DNA of 30,410 nucleotides from Pelomyxa schiedti. Its lineage: Eukaryota > Evosea > Pelobiontida > Pelomyxidae. The first letter of the stretch is position 1; the number at the start of each line of letters is the position of its first letter. Of the stretch, positions 1 to 12,008 are shown in pieces. The notes under the pieces were generated by a model. That model saw only the letters and a list, made by a program, of their open reading frames with translations. It was not told the origin of the DNA and did no database searches. The stretch is taken from positions 13,468-43,877 of the forward strand of contig JAHLWZ010000609.1 of the NCBI GenBank assembly GCA_020536535.1, in the 5' to 3' direction. Made by a program: the position numbers and the translations under genes.

Positions 1-435
1 TCACTGCCCCGTGCTGCCCACCAGTAGCGTGTGCCTGGCACTCAGAAATGATGCCTTCGCATCTTGGGATCCTGCCTACTATTGACCCTCCGAACTTGCC
101 ACCATCACACAGTGGTTGTGGTGGCGTGAATGGGGAAACACTATGCATTAAATTCATGGACGCACTCTCGGCTGCAAAGCTTGTGCTACTCACAGCTCCA
201 AACATGACTATTGCTTGTTGAAGACAAAAAGCACCATGTTTCGTGGGATATTATTTGAACATTACATAGGAAACAAGGAACCACTTTTTCGGTTAATTGA
301 AACCAACGCATGGGGCTTGACACATTTGTGCTCTTTTGGAATGCCACAAACCGTAGTTATCAATCTAGCCTTTCAGCCGAGAGTTCAGTCACGGATGCAC
401 CATACTCTCGAATCAATGTGTGTCCATCCATCCCA
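1..435. other. Left edge, no confident gene; competing ORFs on both strands
   Basis: Two open stretches compete here. On the minus strand an ATG at 205-203 opens a frame that stays open to the window edge (about 68 codons, beginning MFGAVSSTSFAAES), which could be the start of a gene running off the left end. On the plus strand an ATG at 236 opens 75 codons to a stop at 461-463, overlapping the RMI2 stop on the other strand. I recognise neither product, and both lack a diagnostic motif. A real gene probably exists on one strand, but the sequence alone does not decide which. Confidence 0.3.
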
Positions 436-972
436 TCATAAGAGTTGTTTTTCGGTAGTGTAGATGCCAGAGTGCGCCTCAATAACCTCCAGGTCCCACA
501 ATGCCTCGCGGTTTGGGTCAGACGACAGATCGACGCACTTGTGCACGCCCACGACCCTGCGGCCCCCAAGGAACCCCAGCCTGCCAATCACCAGGTAATA
601 TCTCCCTGCCTCGACCACCTGCCTGTGCTTTGGCGACACCTGTATCTCCACCGTGCCCGTGCCGTCGTCGAGCACGTGCACGCCGCCGCCGCCGCCGCCG
701 CCGCCGACTCCCCTGTGCTCCACCACGACGCCCTGGAGCCACACGCGCTGGAACAGGACGCGGCTGCCGCTCTGCGGGGCGCGGAAGCAGGGGCAGCCGT
801 CGCGCGTCGTGTGGGGCAGCACGCCGTCGAGCTGCGAGACGAAGAACTTGCGGCAGGGCAGGTTGGGGTCCATTTTGTTGTTGGGGGGTGCTTGCGATGC
901 GGACGGTTGTTGGTGTGCCATCAAGGTGTTTTCGTCCAAGAAGAGAAAAACGAAATTGGCCGGTGCGCTCAT
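436..972 (-). CDS. RMI2: RMI2, RecQ-mediated genome instability protein 2 (OB-fold)
   Basis: Single-exon gene, 178 aa from the first ATG (972); a second in-frame ATG at 921 (161 aa) is as plausible. The C-terminal half matches the RMI2 OB-fold pattern: an RVWLQGVVVE strand, a DDGTGTVEIQV strand, EAGRYYLVIGRL, then VVGVHKCVDLSSDP and a closing REALWDLEV helix, which is the hallmark end of RMI2. RMI2 is known to pair with RMI1 in the BLM-TOP3A-RMI dissolvasome, which resolves double Holliday junctions in the nucleus. Oddity: a (GCC)n tract gives an uninterrupted run of eight glycines between two OB strands. The stop lies 30 bp beyond the neighbouring gene's stop in the upstream direction (81 bp if the later ATG is used), so the promoter must be very short or overlap that gene's 3' end. 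Confidence 0.85.
   Translation of the reverse strand: MSAPANFVFLFLDENTLMAHQQPSASQAPPNNKMDPNLPCRKFFVSQLDGVLPHTTRDGCPCFRAPQSGSRVLFQRVWLQGVVVEHRGVGGGGGGGGVHVLDDGTGTVEIQVSPKHRQVVEAGRYYLVIGRLGFLGGRRVVGVHKCVDLSSDPNREALWDLEVIEAHSGIYTTEKQLL
681..708. repeat. GCC trinucleotide repeat
   Basis: About nine GCC-type units in a row, in frame in RMI2, read as polyglycine from the minus strand. It lies in a predicted loop of the OB-fold, so length variation would be tolerated. Confidence 0.8.
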
Positions 973-1001
973 TTTCGAACTGGAAGAAAAAAGGGGTTCT
1001 T

Positions 1002-1638
1002 TTATTTGTTGAACTTGTTGTAAAGGGCAATGCTCACCAAAATAATACCAAGTAGAAAAGTTTCACCAGTTGCCATTGATGCAAGGAATAAGGATGCAGA
1101 CCATCCAGAAGCTTCAGCATAATCAGGAGCCATCACACTGAAGCAAATAAAGGCAGCCCAAAATATCAGAGCCCCAATAAGCCCAAGAACTTCCAGTATG
1201 AACCAAAGACAACAACCTTCAGCTTTTGCAGTCTCAGGCCGACAAAGCAGGAACAATATGAAAAGCAGAGCAAAAAGGCACATGAAAGAAGAAGCTATCC
1301 AAGTAAGATCTGAAATTACATTTTTGGTGTACACCATAAATTCCTGCTCAGACGATGTGAGCTCATAGGACTCTATCAGTTGTTAGTACAACCAGGGAAG
1401 TCACGTGAGTAACCAAGAATAAGAAAATATTCATCTTCATCTGCAGCAAACTGCATGGGAACTGCCACCACGATATACTTTGTGTGGTAAGAATGATTTT
1501 TTTTTTTGATGAATCACATACAACTCCCAGGACAACCAATAAAAAAGCCCCAATATAAAGAAAATAACGGCAGCAATCTCTATTACCCTGCCTGATGTCC
1601 TCGTCATCACTCACTTCCACCAAAACATATTTTGGCAT
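1002..1638 (-). CDS. Four-pass membrane protein, function unknown
   Basis: Three exons: 1638-1522, 1477-1414, 1372-1002; 183 aa. The start MPKYVLVEVSDDEDIRQ is a short acidic cytosolic-type tail. Hydrophobic segments follow: YFLYIGAFLLVVLGVYIVV, then after a loop of about 45 residues WIASSFMCLFALLFILFLL, LWFILEVLGLIGALIFW, and LFLASMATGETFLLGIILV. The topology (four helices with a long first loop) resembles claudin or tetraspan-like proteins, but no family signature cysteines stand out, so I do not assign one. The second intron (1413-1373) ends in a textbook TACTAAC branch site. A donor nine bases downstream would also keep the frame but would make a 32-nt intron, below the size limit seen elsewhere in the window. 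It ends just upstream of RMI2 on the same strand. Confidence 0.7.
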
Positions 1639-1668
1639 TTTGCGGCTGTTGATTTTTTTTTTTTTAAA

Positions 1669-1758
1669 TGGCTGAATAAAAAAAACACCAGACCGCCGAG
1701 ACTGGGCGATGACACGAAAACGACAGCGTTCCGGTCTGTTGATTATTTTATTCAGCCA
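1669..1758. repeat. Nested inverted repeat (90-bp quasi-palindrome)
   Basis: A perfect 13-bp inverted repeat, TGGCTGAATAAAA at 1669-1681 and its complement at 1746-1758, encloses a second 7-bp inverted pair, CAGACCG at 1689-1695 and CGGTCTG at 1732-1738. The spacers on both sides of the inner pair are equal (7 nt), so the whole can fold as one hairpin with a symmetric internal loop. It lies immediately upstream of the four-pass membrane protein gene (start 1638, minus strand). Confidence 0.6.
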
Positions 1759-1918
1759 AATGGTTTCCACACCCCTTCGTGAGGAAACCAACTTTGTGTC
1801 AGTCAGGAAAAGTGACTTGAATGTGGAGGGGTGTCATCAATTAATTGGCAAGACTCTTTTGATACTGTTAATGGCATATGTCTAGTGTCCCAAAGGAGAC
1901 AATATAGTCTTTTACTAA

Positions 1919-2122
1919 TTACTGCATATTAATGCATCCCCACAAGCACACTTCTAGCAACAGACCCACTATCACTGCACAGAAAGACTGAAACCCCACA
2001 GGGGCAATAGGCCACTGACTCCGTTCAAAAGCCGTGAAACAAATGGCAATGCTGCGAGTCTCAACGACAAGAAACACTTTTGGCGTGATCGGTATCTGTG
2101 CAGTGGATAAAAATGAGATCAT
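1919..2122 (-). CDS. Small hydrophobic ORF, unknown
   Basis: 67 aa from the first ATG (2122), with two hydrophobic stretches: the N-terminal MISFLSTAQIPI...VFLVV and a C-terminal FCAVIVGLLLEVCLWGC. The frame is open upstream to 2163, where two stops in a row close it. It could be a small two-pass membrane protein or the last exon of something longer. It lies between MOZART1 and the four-pass protein on the same strand. No family recognised. Confidence 0.3.
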   Translation of the reverse strand: MISFLSTAQIPITPKVFLVVETRSIAICFTAFERSQWPIAPVGFQSFCAVIVGLLLEVCLWGCINMQ

Positions 2123-2192
2123 GAAGAAGAGGAGGGGCGCACGCACATTGGCCAGACCTTGGGTCTACTAATACAGTGGGTTTCCCTGGTCC

Positions 2193-2546
2193 TCATACAA
2201 ACGCGTGGGAAGTGGCAGGGTCAAAATCGCGCAGCTTGAGCACCAGCCTCGCCAGCCTCTCGGGATCCAGCCCCGCGTCGCACAGCTGAACCAACACCGC
2301 CAGTTCCTCCCTCGACAATCCGGTGTCCAGCAGCTGCGAGATACTGTACAACTGGTCAAACACGGCCCCGCCGCCGCTGCCGGCTCCACCGGGTTCCGCC
2401 AATGTCGAAGTCGAGGAGGACGAGGGGGCCGTTGTGGTGGTTGTTGTCGTGGTTGTCGTGGCGGAAGAACCCGTCGGTGAGGCAGAAGTGGACGTGGTCG
2501 GAGGCGCGTTCGGTGCTGAGGGCGTGGGGATGCTTGTGGCGGACAT
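2193..2546 (-). CDS. MZT1: MOZART1, gamma-tubulin complex recruiting protein
   Basis: Single exon, 117 aa. The C-terminal part, LYSISQLLDTGLSREEL followed by AVLVQLCDAGLDPERLARLV, is the conserved MOZART1 core (the family pattern is L..IS.IL.TGLD...L...V.L.E.G..PEAL). MOZART1 is known to bind the N-terminal domains of GCP proteins and help target or activate gamma-tubulin ring complexes at microtubule-organising centres. Typical family members are about 80 aa. Here the core is preceded by about 60 residues of Ser/Thr/Pro-rich sequence that includes an uninterrupted run of ten threonines, so the N-terminus is an unusual disordered extension. Start chosen as the ATG at 2546 (MSATSIPTPS), the first ATG after an upstream non-family stretch. 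It is divergent from the RBR ligase gene at 2773. Confidence 0.88.
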   Translation of the reverse strand: MSATSIPTPSAPNAPPTTSTSASPTGSSATTTTTTTTTTAPSSSSTSTLAEPGGAGSGGGAVFDQLYSISQLLDTGLSREELAVLVQLCDAGLDPERLARLVLKLRDFDPATSHAFV

Positions 2547-2772
2547 TTTTGGTTTTTTTCCGCCCCCTTCGATGTAATGATTAGGTCTGTGCCAGATCAG
2601 TCTGATCTCAAGTCCAAAGATCGCGGGTCTGTGGACCGCAGTTATGTGTTCCAAATTCGGGAGTCATGCTTCAGTCGAAAACGTGTGCCCAGAGGGAAGC
2701 TAGAAGATTTGTCTTTCGAAAACTGAAAAAAAATTGGTGAAGAAGTTGTTGGCACAACAAACAACCTCAGAA
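2547..2772. promoter_or_regulatory. Divergent intergenic region, MZT1 and RBR ligase
   Basis: 226 bp between two head-to-head start codons. It must hold both 5' untranslated regions and both promoters. No element recognised. Confidence 0.45.
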
Positions 2773-5264
2773 ATGAACGACGATGCCTTGATAGCGGGCA
2801 TCATGGGGATGGGGTTCTCCTTGACTGCAGCTACGGCGGCCGTATCCAGTGGCAAGACGACGCTTGGCGGCGCCGTAGACTTCATCCTCTCCAACCCTGT
2901 GCGTCTACGTTTGTTTTGTCTCTCACCACTCACTCACCCACGCCCTCTACTACTGAATTGATTGAATTCTTACACACCGAACAAGCACCTGATGGCCGTT
3001 GTGGAGGAGACAGTGGCCAAGCCAGTGTCGGCTCCGCCGCTTACGCCATTCACTACTGCTCCGAGTCTCACTCCTCCTCCTCACACCGAAAGTTCCGTCT
3101 CCATGTTCCCTGCGGAGTTTGGAGGTGCTGTCACTAGCAGCACAACTTCCAGCTCCATTGTGTGTACACCGTCTAATGCTGGTGCAGATGACACTGATAC
3201 AGTAATTTTCTTTTCATTCCCTTCTTTTTTTTTTTTCGGGGGCCTTAGCTACTGCTTCCAGATTGAACTACCTCCTGAGCCTGAAGAAAATACAAGTATG
3301 CTAGATGCCGTCAAAGCTGATGCATTAAGTGAAGAGCAACTTGCGGGATTACTGCACTCCCTCGTGGAGTCTTGCACCAAAGTTACCTCTTGTATTTTTT
3401 TCCCCCTTTTCCCCTGTTTATTTATCTTCCCTATTTAGTACCATTTGGACAATGCGTACTTGTACTGAAAAGCTTTAAGTGCGTCTTCTCCACACAAACA
3501 GAGTATGTAAATGAAAAACAGATGGAATCAAGAACGGATGATGGAAGCCTTTTTCGAAGATCCTGAAAGAATTCTTTCCAAACTTGGTCTTCCAGCAGAA
3601 ATGCTGTTACCCTCAGGTTTTGGGAGCTGTGGAGTCTGTGGTGATGATGTGCTAGTATCTCCAGAAAGGTAGTGACGCAAACCTGACTTGTTTATTAACT
3701 AAGCACAGTGTTAATCTGCCATGTGCACATATCTTTTGTAATGAATGCTGGGCAGAATATCTGCGAGTCAAACTCTTTGATGAAAATCAAGGACTCAATT
3801 TGACGGTATTTCTAGGGAATTGTTCACAAATTTAACGGTGTTTCATTAGTGCATGGCTCCTAAATGTAAATCTGCAGTGACTATTGAACATGTGAAGGTG
3901 GCAGCACCTGGTCTGATTGATAAGTACTCTAAGTGCATGGTACGCTCTTTGGTTGAGGATAATGTTTATATCAAGGTTAGCTTGTTCTTACTTTTTCAAC
4001 TTTCTTCTTAAATTTCTCTTTCACAGTGGTGCCCTTCCCCTGGTTGCTCCTATGCACTTCGTTCATCATTGATAAAGTCACCCCTGGTATTGTGCAAGTG
4101 TGGTTTCAAGATGTGGTAATGGTCGTCGTGTATCCTATCGAAAATTTATACCACTCAGTTTCATGTGTAATGAAGAGGCTCACTTTCCTGCCAACTGTGC
4201 GATGGTACAGTGCCGTTTTTATTTTGTTACTTTTTCATTTTCCAATGCATTTTGTAGCTGAAAAAGTGGTTGGAAAAGTGCCGTGACGACTCTGAGGTAG
4301 GATTATGTTCTCTGGAATAATGGAAATGTTTTTACTCTTGAACAGACATACCATTGGATTCAAGTTAATACCAAAATTTGTATGTTTCATACCGTAACCA
4401 TTTTTCTGATTTAATTAAGGCCCAAAGTGCAAGTCCGCCATAGAAAAGAATGGAGGTGAAGTTTCTATTCGAATTCGTATTGTCTAATTTTTTTCCCTAG
4501 GATGTAACCACATGGTATAATGTGAGTTCAAATAGCATTCCCTTATTTCGTGTAGACCTGCAGAAACTGTCGTCACGAATTTTGCTGGTTATGTTTTGGA
4601 GATTGGCACAACCACCGAGCCTGCAACAAATACACGGTATATTGTTTATTCCTTTTTTTTTTTCTCCAATTTGCTTTAAGGAAGACGATGTTACCAAAAT
4701 GCACAAAGAATCTCTTGATAAATACTTGTTCTATTACAATAGATATTACCAGCACCAGCAATCAAGCAAATTCGAGACGGAACTTAGGTATTTTTGGTAG
4801 AAACACTCCCACATTAAAACTCTACCCACATCAGATCAAAGGCGTTGACCACCATGACCTGCCTCCAAAGCCAAAATGCAAGACTCGTTGATGTGGAATA
4901 TGTTATCAATGCAGCTGAGCAGCTTATTGAGGCAATAATGTGCTAAATCATTCTAATCACTGACCACTCCCCAGTGCCGCAGGGTAATGAAGAACACATA
5001 TGTTCTGGCGTTCTACATGCCATCCGGCGCAGAGAAGAATTTATTTGAATACTTACAGCAAGAGCTGGAAGTGTGCACGGAGAAACTATCAGAGCTCCTA
5101 GAAAGCAGCAAGGTTTTGACTATGTCACACACTTTCTTCTTTTCAACAATTCACAGACAGTGGAGAAGAGGCGTGTAGTGGACACAGCAAGGCTGGCTCA
5201 CAATAGGCTTGTACACTTGTTGGAAGGTGTTGAAGAAGGCCTCACTGGCAGGAGCCGCCACTAA
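2773..5264 (+). CDS. Ariadne-type RBR E3 ubiquitin ligase
   Basis: Eighteen exons: 2773-2898, 2986-3201, 3262-3391, 3439-3478, 3522-3668, 3709-3805, 3850-3975, 4027-4115, 4159-4204, 4258-4296, 4346-4379, 4420-4455, 4501-4514, 4556-4636, 4681-4787, 4871-4931, 4975-5112, 5157-5264; 544 aa. Domain order: an N-terminal UBA-like fold (residues about 5-42, IMGMGFSLTAATAAV), a Ser/Thr-rich linker, the Ariadne pre-RING helix (LVLKSFKWNQERMMEAFFED), RING1 (CGVC...LPCAHIFCNECW), IBR, RING2 (CPKCKSAIEKNGGCNHMTC then HEFCWLCFGDWHNH) and the C-terminal Ariadne domain with CRRVMKNTYVLAFY. The cysteine after GG in RING2 (about residue 377) aligns with the thioester cysteine of HHARI. RBR ligases take ubiquitin from an E2 onto this cysteine; Ariadne members are autoinhibited and act with neddylated cullins. 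Oddities: that cysteine sits on a 14-nt exon, and one intron is GC-AG. The join 4787/4871 is the least certain, because the linker before NARLVDVEYV is shorter than usual. Confidence 0.9.
4501..4514 (+). other. 14-nt microexon with the RBR catalytic cysteine
   Basis: This exon completes a glycine codon and encodes Cys-Asn-His-Met of the RING2 GGCNHM motif. It is bounded by a CTAG acceptor and a GTATAA donor, with introns of 45 and 41 nt. Both frame and motif require it. Confidence 0.8.
4932..4974 (+). other. GC-AG intron in the RBR ligase gene
   Basis: 43 nt, exon end GAG, intron start GCAATAATG, intron end CCCCAG. No GT donor nearby keeps the frame between AAEQLIE and CRRVMKN, which are adjacent in the Ariadne domain. 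Confidence 0.7.
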
Positions 5265-5350
5265 CTCTGTTATGTATGTGTTACTGGCATTTGTTATTCA
5301 AAAAAAAAAAAAGTAAAAAATTACCTTTTGTGGACTTCCATACTGTGAGC

Positions 5351-5659
5351 TCAAAACAATCGTCTGCCAACAACATCCATGCTTGAATCCACGGGTGTTG
5401 TTGTGACATTTGGTGGTCTGGCCAGTTGGATTATGGGAGTACTGCTGACAGGGGTAATTGGCGTAGCAACCAACGAAGATGACGTAATATTGGCAACTGC
5501 AGAGGGCAGGGCAGTGCTGTCATTGTCCACCATTAGCGAGGTTACCGTGGAACTTGGAGCAGCAGGGCGCGACGACGTGGATTCGTAATAATTAGTGAAC
5601 AATTCCGGGCAGTCTGAGGCACTGACGTCGTTGAGTCTCGTTGGGCCAAGTCTAATCAT
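5351..5659 (-). CDS. Small S/T/P-rich protein, unknown
   Basis: Single open frame of 102 aa beginning MIRLGPTRLNDVSASDCPEL. The rest is Ser/Thr/Pro-rich and probably disordered. No family recognised. The opposite strand is also open over 69 codons (5379-5588), but there the product is a Gly/Val mixture without motif, and the minus frame has the more even codon choice. Its stop is 87 bp from the RBR ligase stop (tail-to-tail) and its start faces PEX11. Confidence 0.4.
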   Translation of the reverse strand: MIRLGPTRLNDVSASDCPELFTNYYESTSSRPAAPSSTVTSLMVDNDSTALPSAVANITSSSLVATPITPVSSTPIIQLARPPNVTTTPVDSSMDVVGRRLF

Positions 5660-5827
5660 CGACGCGGAAGACTTTAAAGATCCTTTTTTTTTCCCTTTCC
5701 TTCTCCTTTTTTCTTTCTTTTCTCTCAGTCACAGCGACAGGGACGTTTCGGTGGTTGGGTCGGTACCGGGTTCTGTGGTGGTGTGAAACAACAGCAAGAC
5801 AATTGTGGGTGTCACAAGCATTAACAT
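5660..5827. promoter_or_regulatory. Divergent intergenic region before PEX11
   Basis: 168 bp between a minus-strand ATG (5659) and the PEX11 ATG (5828). It contains a long pyrimidine tract ending in TCTCAG (about 5683-5728) that would look like a 3' splice site in a PEX11 leader intron, but no donor is obvious. Confidence 0.35.
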
Positions 5828-6918
5828 ATGCCGCACAAGAGGAATTACGCAAACATAGGGAGCGTGTCCAGTCCCTCGTTGGATAACTTCGTAAAGTACA
5901 TAATCATGGAATTTCCTCTGCACCATTATTTTTATTTTATGTTTTTTTTCTTTTATTTTTTTTTTATATTATATACACGAGATACCGAACAAACAACATT
6001 AATAGGTTCTATGCCAAGACATCCAGCCGAGATAAGCTTCTTCGCCTTGCTCAGTTTGCTTCCCGCCTCATACTACAATTCCACGGCGGGCCATCGTCCC
6101 AGCGAGCGCCGCGGTCGCTGACGGAATTCTACCACGAGATTCTCATAACGCGCAAGGTGATATCGCTGGGCGGCTGGATTTCCGAAATAGGCAAGCTCTC
6201 CGTGGCGCTGGCCTCGAGGCGCGCGTACCTCGCGGCCGCGGCGTCGTCGGTCGCCCGCGGCGGAATATCGCCCCTGAACGAGTCTGGATCATACGAGGTG
6301 CCAAGAGCCTCGAAGTTTGACAAGGAGTCCGTGATGCTGGTGCTGGCCTCGGCCGGCACTTTCGTGTACTTGCTGTTCGACAACTTGTGCTTCCTGTCTC
6401 GATACACGCAGGTGCTGCAGGGCGTCGTGGATGCCGAGAGAATGGGAATGATCAGCGCAAGGGGCCTGCTGTTTGGAAACTTAGTAGTATCTGTGATGGA
6501 CACCAGGTCCCTCGTTGAGTGTGTTGGCGCAATCAGGAGGCACAAAAAGGCCTCGAGACTCGCCGCAATTTCCCGTTCCTCGACCTCTTTGACGCCGTCT
6601 TCATCACCGGCACCATTTGCATCGACGTCAATCGGCCCCTCCGTGAGTTATGGGCCGTCGACCCCTCCCATAATAGCTACGTACCCGAGCCATCTTGGAT
6701 TCCAGAGGAACATGCTGATGGCCGTCCTTGTCAAGAACGTGTGCGATGTACTCGTCTCAGGGTACTATTCAGAACTGTGGTATGCCAATCCAGGGTTCAT
6801 CTCAGTCCTTGGAGTTCTCTCCTCTGCAATTGCTGTCTTTGAGAACTGGGTCACCACCACATCCCCTAATTCCCTACCTCCAACTTCACCTCATCTCAAC
6901 CTGACAAAATACCCATGA
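5828..6918 (+). CDS. PEX11: PEX11 family peroxisome proliferation protein
   Basis: Two exons, 5828-5895 and 6006-6918; 326 aa. Splicing the 110-nt T-rich intron restores LDNFVKFYAKTSSRDKLLRL, followed by AQFASRLILQ, which is the PEX11 N-terminal amphipathic region. The middle (EFYHEILITRKVISLGGWI...ALASRR) and the C-terminal part (VKNVCDVLVSGYYSELW then GVLSSAIAVFENW) also fit. PEX11 is known to sit in the peroxisomal membrane and promote elongation and fission by membrane curvature, and it recruits the fission machinery. Oddity: about 60 residues rich in Ser/Pro/Thr are inserted before the last membrane segment, making the protein longer than the usual 230-260 aa. Its presence implies the organism keeps peroxisomes or peroxisome-derived organelles. 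Confidence 0.88.
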
Positions 6919-7076
6919 GAAAAACCCAACACTATTAAATTAAAACCCCTGCCCTTATGCCACTTTGGGCTTGGCTCGGAGCCCAACTTGCCTTTGGCAC
7001 ATTGATGGGCGAATTTTCAAGAATGTGCGACATGACAACCATAAAAAAAAAATAGCCGAGATTTAGAGGAGCTGCG

Positions 7077-10255
<3,179 letters not shown>

Positions 10256-10273
10256 AAATCATGCCTTATTGTT

Positions 10274-12008
10274 TTATTTCCTTTTTGTCAAGAGAGGCCA
10301 CGGTTTTTTTGAAGCTTCCTTTTTTTCCTTAATCTGTTTTCTTTTCCACTGGGCTCTGCTCCTGTTCAGGTTTTTTCTTTTGGGTGTGTTACACAGTGGT
10401 AATTGAGTGGGGTGTGGGGATACCAATGAATCGCTGGTAGGCGGTTTAGGTGGGTCCATGTCAGATGGAGAGAGCATTTCGTACCCAAAGGCCTCAAACA
10501 GGGTCTTGCAGGTTTCATTTACATCGGCTACCAGCTCACGTTTCCACTTGAAAACATTTGGTTGATATTCTGTCTGTGTCTTAAGGAACTCTTGGAATCT
10601 GGGCACGGCGGACTCATATTCTGGAATATTGAGCTCCTTATAAACACGAGATAGCTCTCTCATAGGATCCTCCATCAAATCTTCGTATTTCACCTGAGGG
10701 TACATTCAATGTACTGAACGTTACGTAGCCGACACTAGTACCTCAGAAAGAACCCCTGGTGGAACTGTTGCTCTGTCTTGAATATATTTACTTTCCACCG
10801 TGGCAAGAGACTCGAGAGTGTTTCTCCATATCTTTTTTTTTTTTTTTGTCGGTTAGTGCGGCATTAATCACCTTGGATAGGTACAAGATTATCATCACAG
10901 TCTTGCAGGGAGCACGCGCGGCACATGATTTGGTTCATGTTAAGGTACGAACGGGCTGTGGCATAGGGACTACGATAAATGTGAATGAATTTGCAGCCCT
11001 AACGGGAAGTAAAACCTTGGAATACAAAGGATAAAGGAAAAAGTACTGGGAACCACTTCATCAGGTGGTGCATGCGTCCTGTATTTGCAGGGTTTTTTAC
11101 AAGGAGCTGTTTGCCATTCATTGCAATATGAGCTTTCCGGAGAACCTTGTATGTCAATCAGTCATCGTTTCAGAGTACTGGGGATGTGCACAGTAGCATA
11201 AGCAATTCTGATTCTGTCGATTTCAAATTGAGGCACGTCAGTTAGAGTCACGTAACGCAAGAGGTCTTTCACATTCTTGGGAAAACAGTAACAGTGGAAT
11301 ATGGAGTAAGGTACTCTGTCAGCTATTGCCAACTGAGCCGTCTTAGTAAACTTACTCAGTGTGGTGTTTGCAGAACCTCTTCCTCTTGAGGACCTTCAGT
11401 CTTCAGCTCAACCTTATCAAAATCTCTATTAACAGGCATGACTGCATCAATGAGGCCCTTGGCTACTTCAAATTCACAAAGTTCAGAGAACTTCGTGGCA
11501 AAGACCTGAGAGAAAAATTAAAAAAAGCCTCTAACCTTTAAGTTAATTCTAAGCGAATTGAAATTTGTTGGTAACATAGGTGTTACCTGGTAACTTGGAA
11601 CATATCCAAACTGTGGGTCTTGTGATATCAGAGTATGCAGTAAAGTGGTGCCTATTATTTTTAAGTAAGGGGGAAAAAAACCCCCCCAGTTTACAATCAA
11701 AAAAGCAGCTTAAATAAGTAAATTTCAATACCGCTTCGCCAGTGCCCTACGATAAAAATAGGTGGCCATATTCTACTGCGCTGCAACGTCCTGCTATTGA
11801 CAAGTCGCTCCGTCATTCGCAATGGCACGGTCAGAAGTGCGAGTACGAAGAGCAACAAAACGCGCGGGAACTTGGACCAGTCCCACCCGTATCGCCAGTG
11901 CAATCTCACGCGCGTCAAAAATGAACTAATGGAGAACGCCAGCATGAACGCCACCGTCGCCCGCATCCTTGGTACCTTCATTTTTGTTTTTGTTTTTCCC
12001 TTCAACAT
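10274..12008 (-). CDS. Membrane-anchored sulfotransferase (PAPS-dependent family)
   Basis: Eight exons: 12008-11732, 11651-11587, 11505-11377, 11332-11192, 11145-11047, 10998-10885, 10831-10742, 10693-10274; 444 aa. The first exon encodes basic residues and two hydrophobic stretches (VAFMLAFSISSFL and VLLLFVLALLTVPL), which suggest a type II or hairpin membrane anchor, probably Golgi. PAPS-binding motifs are complete: the 5' phosphosulfate loop FIVGHWRSGTTLLH, split by an intron, and the 3' phosphate site FIHIYRSPYATARS. Also recognisable are QLLVKNP, the family VKYEDLMEDP...LYKELNI segment and a basic tail (RAQWKRKQIKEKK). Such enzymes move sulfate from PAPS to hydroxyl or amino groups of glycans, lipids or small molecules; the substrate here cannot be told. 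The stop is 18 bp from the U2SURP stop on the other strand. It resembles the sulfotransferase group shared by bacteria and protists more than cytosolic SULTs. Confidence 0.87.

Noticed and set aside
445-1055. Long plus-strand ORFs of 119-192 codons with Arg- or Ala-rich products
   Set aside because: They are the antisense of the GC-rich RMI2 gene, which has a recognisable OB-fold on the minus strand.
1373-1404. A 32-nt intron in the four-pass membrane protein
   Set aside because: A donor nine bases upstream gives a 41-nt intron in the same frame, which fits the size class of the window.
1919-2546. Fusion of MOZART1 to the downstream hydrophobic ORF through an intron starting GTATGAGG
   Set aside because: It would need a 34-nt intron, under the size limit of the other introns, and MOZART1 normally ends at this point.
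5652-5926. Minus-strand ORF beginning MVQRKFHDYV
   Set aside because: It overlaps PEX11 exon 1 and its start region; the plus strand gives the conserved PEX11 N-terminus.
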